Shown here: positions 1-5,368 of the stretch, piece by piece
Layout: each line of letters begins with the position of its first letter
Position numbering within the stretch: position 1 is the first letter of the stretch
Source of the DNA: an uncultured Pseudomonadota bacterium
GTDB lineage: Bacteria; Myxococcota; UBA796
Direction: 5' to 3'
NCBI GenBank assembly: GCA_913040875.1
Contig: CAJWHX010000191.1
Location: 1 to 6,699, forward strand
Length of the DNA stretch: 6,699 nt
Made by a program: the position numbers and the translations under genes
The notes under the pieces: generated by a model
The model's input: the letters and a program-made list of their open reading frames with translations, nothing else
The model's database searches: none
Told to the model about the DNA's origin: nothing

Positions 1-184
1 TTCCTTCAAGCAACAGATACACTCCATTAGACGGAGACCCCTGCTGAATGATCGCGTCTCCAGACTGATATGATTCCAACCGAATGATTGCAGACAAGGC
101 ATTCAGTCCACGATCATCCAACGCGTTAAACAGAGGCAAACGCTTGAGGGCTCCGTTCAAATTTTCTCGTGTCATTGCGGTCAT
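1..184 (-). CDS. Cyclic-nucleotide-binding domain protein, N-terminal part (runs off left edge)
   Basis: Reading the minus strand from ATG at 184 gives about 61 residues before the window ends. They start MTAMTRENLNGALKRLPLF and continue through Q-S-G-D-A-I-I-Q-Q-G to V-Y-L-L-L-E-G. This is the usual opening of a cNMP-binding fold (Crp/PKA regulatory subunit type): an N-terminal helix with L-P-L-F, then the first beta strands with the G-D-x-I-x-x-x-G turn and the Y-x-L-x-x-G strand. The phosphate-binding cassette and anything after it lie outside the window, so ligand and output are unknown. The start overlaps the stop of the upstream gene (ATGA), and a strong GAGGAGGG ribosome site lies 5 bases before it, so the two are probably translationally coupled. 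The N-terminus resembles that of the upstream protein, which suggests tandem duplication. An in-frame ATG at residue 4 is a possible alternative start. Confidence 0.75.
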   Translation of the reverse strand, partial: MTAMTRENLNGALKRLPLFNALDDRGLNALSAIIRLESYQSGDAIIQQGSPSNGVYLLLEG

Positions 185-666
185 GACTGCCCTCCTCTAT
201 TGTCTTGAACAAAAAGCGTGTCCAAGCGCCCATCCAACTGACGCAATCGCTCACAAGACTTTCGAATGGCCCACTGTAATAGACGATGAATCGCAGGATG
301 TCCTTGCTTGACCATCATCGTAAAACTGGTGCCAGGGATTCTCAAAATCACAGAATCTTCAGTTGTTATTGTTGTAGCCGATCTATCTGTTGCCTCCAAC
401 ACACCCATTTCACCAAAGACATCTCCCTTTTGAATGGTTCCGACAACATTGTCTGCTCCTGCCAAATCGCGAACCGACACATTTAAAGCACCTTTGAACA
501 ATACAAAGATACTGGTCGAAGATTCTCCTTGCTCAAAGACAAATCTTCCTTTTGGCAAAACCAAAATATCACAGTGACTCGCTAGTTCTTCCGCCTCTGT
601 CTTGGACAATCCCACAAAGACGGGATTTTCCAAAATGCTTTCTGCAATTGTACTTACACCAACCAT
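181..666 (-). CDS. Small single-domain cyclic-nucleotide-binding protein
   Basis: This 161-residue protein is almost entirely one cNMP-binding domain. An N-terminal helix runs to about residue 32. Strands follow with P38-K-G-R-F-V-F-E-Q-G47 and I53-F-V-L-F-K-G59, and the phosphate-binding cassette is F84-G-E-M-G-V-L-E-A-T-D-R-S-A97. E86 and R95 occupy the positions that in the family contact the ribose and cyclic phosphate, so binding is plausible. The usual proline before the arginine is Asp. A C-terminal helix follows (residues 124-150, with R140-L-R-Q-L-D-G-R-L). There is no DNA-binding helix-turn-helix, kinase or channel segment, so it is not a Crp/Fnr regulator; it may act by binding a partner. 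I chose ATG at 666 because AGAGGA precedes it closely. The frame extends to a TTG at 705 without a better ribosome site. Its last codons carry the ribosome site of the next gene, which it overlaps by ATGA. Confidence 0.8.
   Translation of the reverse strand: MVGVSTIAESILENPVFVGLSKTEAEELASHCDILVLPKGRFVFEQGESSTSIFVLFKGALNVSVRDLAGADNVVGTIQKGDVFGEMGVLEATDRSATTITTEDSVILRIPGTSFTMMVKQGHPAIHRLLQWAIRKSCERLRQLDGRLDTLFVQDNRGGQS
190..197 (-). promoter_or_regulatory. Ribosome binding site inside the end of the upstream cNMP gene
   Basis: GAGGAGGG on the minus strand, 5 bases before the ATG at 184. It is formed by the codons for the last residues (R-G-G-Q) of the upstream protein, a typical arrangement for coupled translation of overlapping genes. 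Confidence 0.7.
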
Positions 667-670
667 TTTG

Positions 671-676
671 TCCTCT
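671..676 (-). promoter_or_regulatory. Ribosome binding site that decides the start at 666
   Basis: On the minus strand AGAGGA lies about 4-5 bases before the ATG at 666. No comparable purine-rich site precedes the upstream TTG at 705 in the same frame, so the shorter 161-residue product is preferred. Confidence 0.6.
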
Positions 677-842
677 TTACACTGCTCTTCGACAATCTGA
701 CACAAATATTAACATGCCTTTAACGTATCACATTTGGAACGACATGAACACATGATCAATGGAAGACATCTTGCCTTTCATGGTTTCGTGTGCTAGGTAG
801 ACGAACCATTTTTAACATTTTGTATCCAACGTACGTCGATAC

Positions 843-848
843 AAAGGA
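843..848 (+). promoter_or_regulatory. Ribosome binding site that decides the TTG start at 856
   Basis: AAAGGA lies 7 bases before the TTG at 856. The GTG at 790 that opens the frame has no such site and would place about 22 non-hydrophobic residues ahead of an otherwise normal signal peptide. Confidence 0.55.
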
Positions 849-855
849 CTCCATT

Positions 856-2211
856 TTGAGGTCTATTATGTGCACATTGCTAATGATGTTGTCGTTGTCC
901 ACTGCAGAAGCTGTTGAAGTTTTCTGGGATGGTCACTATCGAACACAGGCTCATTATTACAAGTCTCTTTCTCTCTCCTCAAGAAATGACAATGCCATCG
1001 ATCGTTTACAAAGTGTGCAACATTGGGGAAGCGTCAAACCATCATGGATCTTGACTCCAAATGTACGCCTGCACAGTCAGTTAGACATGCTCTACTTCCA
1101 ACCTTTTGGTGCAGAATCCTTCGCCTATCAGGATCCCGCTTGGTCTAATTCGGGGCTTGATTTTGCTGACTCCCTTCGCCCAACGACCGCCGGAGAGACT
1201 GGACTCAGCAACTTAATGGTCTCGAGACTATATGCGGAAGTGGTCAGTGACATTGGGATTGTTCGTTTTGGTCGCATGCCAATCCACTGGGGATCTGGAA
1301 TGATTTTCAATGCTGGTGACCTACCAACACAATTTGTTGGGGAAACAGCCGATCGAATTCAATACAGCAATCAATTCGACTCTGTATTTTTACTCGGTGC
1401 TATCGAAGTGAGAGACGAAGGGTTCAGCTCTTTGGCAGATGAGTCTGTAGCGGGAACGCTAAGTCTGTACTACAAGGACGAACGGATTCAGGGTGGACTC
1501 TACAACGTATACGCGAATCAACGATCTGAAGACACCAGTTTTAACCAGTTCACAATCGATGGATTTCTCGGAGCAGATATGGGGGCCTTGAAAACGGAAC
1601 TGGAATTGGCAGTACAGTTTGGTTCTGGAGATCTTATCGGTGGACTAGACGAAGTCAAACAGCTAGCATTCGGTGGAATTCTCGATGCTGAATTGGGAAT
1701 GGATGGACTCGGTGTCGGACTGAACCTAGGATATGCCAGTGGAGACTCCGATCTGGATGACAAAGAGTTTAAACAGTTTACCTTTGATCGAAATTATGAC
1801 ATCTCACTGATGCTGTTTGATCAGATTATGCCAACGCTTGCTCCAACCGTATCCAGCACTGCCAACCAAGGCTTGGAATATGGTGCCGCTCGCGTCGGTA
1901 ACGGGATTGCCAATGCACTCTACGCACAGCCCCGTGTCAGTTACAAGGTCAGTGACTCCTTTACCCCCGAGGTGAGGGTTCTATTTGCTCGTACAGCACA
2001 ATTACCTGAAACTGAAGCCGGCAACACAAACTATGGTGTGGAAGTCAACGCCAACCTCAACTATATGCCCCTTGAAAAATTTCATTTGCGGGCTCAAATG
2101 GGGTATCTCTTCTTGGGCAGTTATCTGACCAATTACTCAGATGAAGAGTTGGGCGGTGGGTTTGACGAGAATCCATATGGTACTGAATTGAACGCCATCG
2201 TGTACTTCTAA
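856..2211 (+). CDS. Predicted outer-membrane beta-barrel (porin-like) protein
   Basis: The 451-residue product begins with a short signal peptide. R2 is followed by a hydrophobic run (residues 4-15) and a probable signal peptidase I site A17-E-A19 before V-E-V-F-W. The mature part is rich in alternating polar/hydrophobic strands, Gly, Asn, Tyr and aromatic residues, with no cytoplasmic enzyme motif. It ends N-A-I-V-Y-F, the alternating pattern with a terminal phenylalanine typical of barrels inserted by the BAM machinery. A distinctive segment is F138-G-R-M-P-I-H-W-G-S-G148, followed by a polar loop with N-A-G-D. This recalls barrel proteins annotated in myxobacteria (for example the family TIGR04551), but I cannot confirm membership. 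Substrate is unknown. The start is TTG, chosen from the AAAGGA site and the signal peptide; ATG at 868 or GTG at 790 are alternatives. dapA follows after 42 bases with no visible terminator, so they may be cotranscribed. Confidence 0.75.
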   Translation: MRSIMCTLLMMLSLSTAEAVEVFWDGHYRTQAHYYKSLSLSSRNDNAIDRLQSVQHWGSVKPSWILTPNVRLHSQLDMLYFQPFGAESFAYQDPAWSNSGLDFADSLRPTTAGETGLSNLMVSRLYAEVVSDIGIVRFGRMPIHWGSGMIFNAGDLPTQFVGETADRIQYSNQFDSVFLLGAIEVRDEGFSSLADESVAGTLSLYYKDERIQGGLYNVYANQRSEDTSFNQFTIDGFLGADMGALKTELELAVQFGSGDLIGGLDEVKQLAFGGILDAELGMDGLGVGLNLGYASGDSDLDDKEFKQFTFDRNYDISLMLFDQIMPTLAPTVSSTANQGLEYGAARVGNGIANALYAQPRVSYKVSDSFTPEVRVLFARTAQLPETEAGNTNYGVEVNANLNYMPLEKFHLRAQMGYLFLGSYLTNYSDEELGGGFDENPYGTELNAIVYF

Positions 2212-2253
2212 GGTTTGAGACGCTGCAGTATTCACTTCCAACGGAGATAACGA

Positions 2254-3135
2254 ATGTCCACTACTCTAAAGGGTGTCTTTACCGCTTTGGTCACTCCCTT
2301 CAAATCAGCCGAACAGGACTTTGTGGTTGACTATGATGCCTTTCGCGTCTTGTGTAAACGACAACTCGATAGTGGTGTACAAGGTCTTGTTCCATGCGGT
2401 ACAACTGGTGAAACCCCAACACTCAGCAATGAAGAATGGGTACGCGTCATCAGCATTGCTGTTGAAGAAGCCAAAGGTCGTGTCTCAGTCATCGCTGGAT
2501 GCGGAACCAACAACACACGCACCACAGTTGAGAATGTCCGCCGGGCCAAAGAACTGGGTGCCGATGCAGCACTGGTGGTCTTCCCGTATTACAACAAGCC
2601 AAATCGTGCTGGTCATCTCGCACATGTTCAGGCTGTATGCGAGGTAGGTCTTCCGGTAGTTTTGTATCATGTACCGGGAAGAACAGGTCAGCGTCTGTCT
2701 GCAGATCTGCTCGAAGAGCTTTGTAGGCTCCCTGGTGTAATCGGTCTCAAAGAAGCCACCGGAGATGTGACACTTGGACTCGAGCTGTGCAATCGACTGT
2801 CCGATACCAATGTGGCGCTATTGTCCGGAGACGATTTTACCTTTGCCACCTTGATGACTCACGGATTTCACGGTGTCATCAGCGTATTGTCCAACCCAGC
2901 ACCGGCGCACACTGTTGCGTGGGCAACCGCAGCCTCCACTGGGTCTGCTGATTTATCAACGTACAGAACGGAACTTCTGCCAGTGGTGGACTTCCTCTTC
3001 CACCAAAGCAATCCGCTGCCTTGTAAAGCATTGATGGCGGATATGGGATTGCTAGAATCGCATGCTCGATTGCCGTTAATGGCCCTAGAGGATGATTCCT
3101 ATATCCTTCCAATCAATTGGAGGAGACTCCGATGA
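2254..3135 (+). CDS. dapA: 4-hydroxy-tetrahydrodipicolinate synthase
   Basis: DapA condenses pyruvate with aspartate semialdehyde in the cytoplasm, the first step committed to diaminopimelate and lysine. The 293-residue length is normal for this TIM-barrel lyase. Visible signatures include the opening G7-V-F-T-A-L-V-T-P-F, the pyruvate-site loop C48-G-T-T-G-E-T (T50, T51), F110-P-Y-Y-N-K-P, Y138-H-V-P-G-R-T with Y138 and R143 at catalytic and substrate positions, and G164-L-K-E-A-T with K166 as the Schiff-base lysine. The common YNVP motif reads YHVP here. These residues favour DapA over other family members such as N-acetylneuraminate lyase or KDG aldolases, and the adjacent dapB supports that. 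GGAGA lies 6 bases before the ATG. The C-terminal tail is polar and ends N-W-R-R-L-R; its codons contain the ribosome site for dapB, and the stop overlaps the dapB start (ATGA). Confidence 0.95.
   Translation: MSTTLKGVFTALVTPFKSAEQDFVVDYDAFRVLCKRQLDSGVQGLVPCGTTGETPTLSNEEWVRVISIAVEEAKGRVSVIAGCGTNNTRTTVENVRRAKELGADAALVVFPYYNKPNRAGHLAHVQAVCEVGLPVVLYHVPGRTGQRLSADLLEELCRLPGVIGLKEATGDVTLGLELCNRLSDTNVALLSGDDFTFATLMTHGFHGVISVLSNPAPAHTVAWATAASTGSADLSTYRTELLPVVDFLFHQSNPLPCKALMADMGLLESHARLPLMALEDDSYILPINWRRLR
3119..3125 (+). promoter_or_regulatory. dapB ribosome binding site within the end of dapA
   Basis: GGAGGAG lies 6 bases before the ATG at 3132. It supports that start over the TTG at 3117, which lies upstream of this site. 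It overlaps the last dapA codons, consistent with translational coupling. Confidence 0.75.
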
Positions 3136-3749
3136 CCGCCTCCTGCAGAATTGCAGTCCACGGGCACACAGGAAAACTCGGTTCTTTGATTGTTCAACAC
3201 GCTGAGTGCATCCCCATCCCTAGAAACGCACCGGTACACGAATGTGACCTCGTCATTGATGTCAGCAGTGCCGATGGCTTACGTGGTTTGCTTCCGAGAC
3301 TCTCGGGACAAGCATTGTTAATTGGAACAACTGGCGACTTGCCTTGGGCTGATTTAGAGTCCTATGCTCAGAAGGCTCCTGTAGCGGTCGTACCCAACTT
3401 CAGTGTCGGCGTACCCGTTCTACTGAAGCTCATCGATACCGCTTTGAGAATGCTACCTTCTGGCTGGGATATCGAAGTAATCGAAGCCCATCACAACCAA
3501 AAGAAGGATTCTCCAAGTGGGACAGCCAAGCGCTTGGTCAAGGCAGTTGAGGAACATGGCTATCAAAACATACCGGCTCACGCATTGCGCGTTGGAGATA
3601 CCTTTGGAGAGCACACCGTTTGGATGTGCGGACCGGGGGAACGGATTGAACTCAAACATGTCGCCACAAAGAGAGAAGTCTTTGCGATTGGAGCTCATCG
3701 ATGGGCACAGTGGCTGTGCAAGCAGCCTCCAGGGTTGATTCGAGCCTGA
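3132..3749 (+). CDS. dapB: 4-hydroxy-tetrahydrodipicolinate reductase, compact form
   Basis: DapB reduces the DapA product to tetrahydrodipicolinate with NAD(P)H. The 205-residue protein keeps the dinucleotide loop G11-H-T-G-K-L-G17, the strand D39-L-V-I-D-V-S, I64-G-T-T-G with the following N89-F-S-V-G, the catalytic E118-A-H-H-N-Q-K124 (H120 and K124 match His159 and Lys163 of E. coli DapB), the substrate loop S127-P-S-G-T-A, and G142-type R-V-G-D...G-E-H-T near the C-terminal half. It is much shorter than the roughly 270-residue E. coli enzyme and also shorter than the compact Thermotoga-type enzyme of about 216 residues. Only 21 residues separate the glycine loop from D39, so the second Rossmann strand and the loop that reads the cofactor's ribose appear missing, and the C-terminal tail stops at P-G-L-I-R-A. 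Catalytic residues are intact, so I infer an active enzyme with unusual cofactor contacts. It overlaps dapA by four bases (ATGA). Confidence 0.92.
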   Translation: MTASCRIAVHGHTGKLGSLIVQHAECIPIPRNAPVHECDLVIDVSSADGLRGLLPRLSGQALLIGTTGDLPWADLESYAQKAPVAVVPNFSVGVPVLLKLIDTALRMLPSGWDIEVIEAHHNQKKDSPSGTAKRLVKAVEEHGYQNIPAHALRVGDTFGEHTVWMCGPGERIELKHVATKREVFAIGAHRWAQWLCKQPPGLIRA

Positions 3750-3866
3750 ACTCAATCGAGCATTGAATACCCGTAAATAAATTGTCAACATGAAGGCGTT
3801 TTTCTGTCCTGTGAGAGCAAATGAATTAGTCTATACACACTAGGCTGTAACCATCGAGATTTTTTC
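3750..3866 (+). promoter_or_regulatory. Intergenic gap with a possible promoter for the zinc-ribbon/MreB-like/rarA set
   Basis: This 117-base gap is the longest between plus-strand genes and is relatively AT-rich. The best -10-like element is TATACA at 3832-3837, about 30 bases before the ATG at 3867, with only a poor -35 near 3809-3814. TTGTCA at 3782-3787 resembles a -35 but has no matching -10 at 17 bases. A small 5-bp hairpin (TCAAT/ATTGA, 3752-3766) follows dapB but has no T-run, so I do not call it a terminator. Read-through from dapB cannot be excluded. Confidence 0.3.
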
Positions 3867-4328
3867 ATGACACAAATTTGTACTCAGTGCCAAAACGACG
3901 TCCCCGACTATGCGAAAACTTGCAAGTATTGCTTTCAAGACTTAACCAGTCCACCGGCTCGGAAGTTTCCAATCGGACTAGCCATCGGGATCTTTATTGT
4001 GAGTCTACTTGCCATGTTTGGGACAGAACATTTGGCGTCCTCACAGGTCATCAAACGGTACAATCTGTTTCCAGAATCTCAATCCCTACTCATCGTTTCC
4101 TCAAGTCGAGAAGGCATCAGCAGCGATCGAATCCCATTCTCACAGATCGAGCATTTGGAACACATTCAAGGTGGAGAATCGCACACCTTTGAGATCGTTG
4201 CCGTGACCAAAACAGGAGATCGAATCCTGCTTCAAGGAGATGACAAATCGTTGACGCGACAGGTCAAAGACATGGCTGACAAAACAGACTTGATCGTCAA
4301 GCAAGTCAACAATCAAAAGGGTATCTAA
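3867..4328 (+). CDS. Membrane-anchored zinc-ribbon protein
   Basis: The 153-residue protein has three parts. The N-terminal zinc ribbon has C5-x2-C8 and C19-x2-C22. A basic hinge (R32-K33) leads into a single membrane segment at about residues 34-51 (I-G-L-A-I-G-I-F-I-V-S-L-L-A-M-F). A C-terminal domain of about 100 residues, mostly predicted strands by pattern with a final amphipathic helix near 127-143, completes it. The basic residues suggest the ribbon is cytoplasmic and the C-terminal domain extracytoplasmic. The motif I89-P-F-S-Q-I-E-H-L followed by H106-T-F-E-I-V-A-V-T and L129-T-R-Q-V superficially resembles bacterial PH-like domains, where a strand-strand-helix ends the fold; this is weak. 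I do not recognise a named family. The ribosome site is weak (GAG about 7 bases before ATG). The next gene begins only 5 bases after the stop, so a functional link with the MreB-like protein is likely. Confidence 0.75.
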   Translation: MTQICTQCQNDVPDYAKTCKYCFQDLTSPPARKFPIGLAIGIFIVSLLAMFGTEHLASSQVIKRYNLFPESQSLLIVSSSREGISSDRIPFSQIEHLEHIQGGESHTFEIVAVTKTGDRILLQGDDKSLTRQVKDMADKTDLIVKQVNNQKGI

Positions 4329-4333
4329 CCTGC

Positions 4334-5368
4334 ATGTTCGAGCAAGCATGGCGCCTCTTTCGAACCGATATCGCCTTGGACATTGGCTCTGCTAGAACGA
4401 GAGTCTGGGTTCAAGATCAAGGGTTGTCGTACGATGAGCCGACACTTGTTATTACAGAAAAGCAAGGAAAGACAGCACAAGTTGTCGCGATGGGAAATGC
4501 CGCCAAGCAATATGTCGGTCGAACTCCGCCCAGTATGACAATCCATCGTCCTGTTGTGCAATCCATCTGTGCTCAGCCAACCATTTTGGAGAGCCTGATT
4601 CGACATGCGATCCAACAGGCCTGCGGGGGATCATCTTTTTTGCGTCCCAAGATCCTCCTCACCATGCCCCACGGCTTGTCTGCTACAGAACGTAAAACGT
4701 ACATCGACATTTTGTATCGAGTGGGCAGTCGAGAGTCTGTTTTTGTGGACAATCTACTCTGTGCAGGGCTGGGTTCCAAACTACCGATCAACGAACCCAT
4801 CGGATCGATACTGCTTCATATTGGCCATGGAAGCTCTCAGATCGGGGTCATGACGTTGTCGGGAATTTCTGCCTCGAAACGGTCGCCCATCGGTGGCTAT
4901 AGTATCGACCAATCGATTGTACAGCATCTACGAACGTCTAGATCTCTTGAAATTGGGGTTCACCTAGCATCAGAAATGAAAGAGTCTATTGGAACAGCGG
5001 AATCCAATGGACAATTTCGAACCTTTCAAAGCGCAGCAAAAAACATCGACTCCGGCCAGTTTCATCAAGTCGAATTTAGCAACGAAAACATCTTACCTGG
5101 AATTCAGCAACCATTGCTTAAACTCGTAGAAACCGTAAAAAAAACCGTCTCCACCATCTCGCCAGAAATGTGTGCCGACATCATCCAAAATGGTTTGATG
5201 CTATCCGGAGGCGTTGCCCAGCTAACAAACATCGATGACTTTCTATCGTTTCATCTTCGGTTGCCCGTATTCATTTCAGATCAACCACATTTAAGTCCAT
5301 TAAGAGGAGCTGGTGAGTTATTGAACACACCGGATCTACTTGATTGGCTGGGAGAAGAGCGTGGATAG
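4334..5368 (+). CDS. Divergent MreB-like actin homologue with degenerate ATPase motifs
   Basis: The 344 residues follow MreB along their whole length. M1-F-E-Q-A-W-R-L-F can form the amphipathic N-terminal helix that in MreB binds the membrane. D16-I-G-S-A-R-T is phosphate loop 1. G54-N-A-A-K-Q-Y-V-G-R-T-P65, F102-L-R-P-K, R133-E-S-V-F-V, I186-G-G-Y-S-I-D and E214-M-K-E-S-I-G match conserved MreB blocks. Departures fall on the active site. Phosphate loop 2 is H162-I-G-H-G-S-S where MreB has D-I-G-G-G-T-T. The Glu-Glu-Pro segment carrying the catalytic glutamate is D139-N-L. The K-D-G-V-I segment is V75-Q-S-I-C. The adenosine motif reads S291-G-G-V. Nucleotide may still bind (D16, E214 and K216 kept), but hydrolysis is doubtful; that is inference. 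It lies away from mreC/mreD in this window, 5 bases after the zinc-ribbon gene, and overlaps rarA by 8 bases. A frameshift-prone A-run lies at 5137-5144. The ribosome site is weak. Confidence 0.85.
   Translation: MFEQAWRLFRTDIALDIGSARTRVWVQDQGLSYDEPTLVITEKQGKTAQVVAMGNAAKQYVGRTPPSMTIHRPVVQSICAQPTILESLIRHAIQQACGGSSFLRPKILLTMPHGLSATERKTYIDILYRVGSRESVFVDNLLCAGLGSKLPINEPIGSILLHIGHGSSQIGVMTLSGISASKRSPIGGYSIDQSIVQHLRTSRSLEIGVHLASEMKESIGTAESNGQFRTFQSAAKNIDSGQFHQVEFSNENILPGIQQPLLKLVETVKKTVSTISPEMCADIIQNGLMLSGGVAQLTNIDDFLSFHLRLPVFISDQPHLSPLRGAGELLNTPDLLDWLGEERG
5350..5354 (+). promoter_or_regulatory. rarA ribosome binding site within the end of the MreB-like gene
   Basis: GGGAG lies 6 bases before the GTG at 5361. 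It decides for GTG at 5361 over the TTG at 5340, which lacks such a site and would add seven residues not expected for RarA. Confidence 0.65.

Larger units (their letters stand above)
667..855. other. Divergent intergenic region between the cNMP genes and the barrel gene
   Basis: This 189-base stretch separates two genes that are transcribed away from each other, so it should hold both promoters. For the minus-strand genes a weak extended -10 element can be read at 706-714 (TGT then TAATAT on the minus strand). It has no convincing -35. If used, transcription would start close to 699 and exclude the TTG at 705. For the plus strand I find no clear -35/-10 pair; TTGCCT at 771-776 is followed only by a poor -10. 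A lone TCACA-type half site occurs near 728-733. No RNA gene, hairpin terminator or credible small coding frame was seen. Confidence 0.45.

Noticed and set aside
667..705. Longer cNMP protein starting with TTG at 705
   Set aside because: The 13 extra residues are not part of the domain, and ATG at 666 has a good ribosome site.
723..745. CRP-type operator in the divergent region, suggested by the cNMP genes next to it
   Set aside because: Only one TCACA half site is visible and the opposite half does not match; the adjacent cNMP protein has no DNA-binding domain.
790..855. Longer barrel protein starting with GTG at 790
   Set aside because: It would put 22 mostly polar residues before the signal peptide and has no ribosome site, whereas AAAGGA fits the TTG at 856.
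2273..2647. 124-codon open frame on the plus strand inside dapA
   Set aside because: It is out of frame with dapA, whose catalytic motifs are unambiguous here. The translation has no recognisable domain.
3752..3766. Small hairpin after dapB as a terminator
   Set aside because: The stem is only 5 base pairs, AT-rich, and is not followed by a T-run.
3453..3791. 112-codon open frame on the minus strand across the end of dapB
   Set aside because: It lies antisense to a well-supported dapB, has low-complexity shadow-like composition, no ribosome site that I can see and no recognisable motif.
4334..5368. FtsA, PilM or Hsp70-type protein rather than MreB-like
   Set aside because: No FtsA 1C-type insertion or Hsp70 substrate domain fits in 344 residues, and the A-K-Q-x-x-G-R-T-P and I-G-G-Y-S-I-D blocks follow MreB order.
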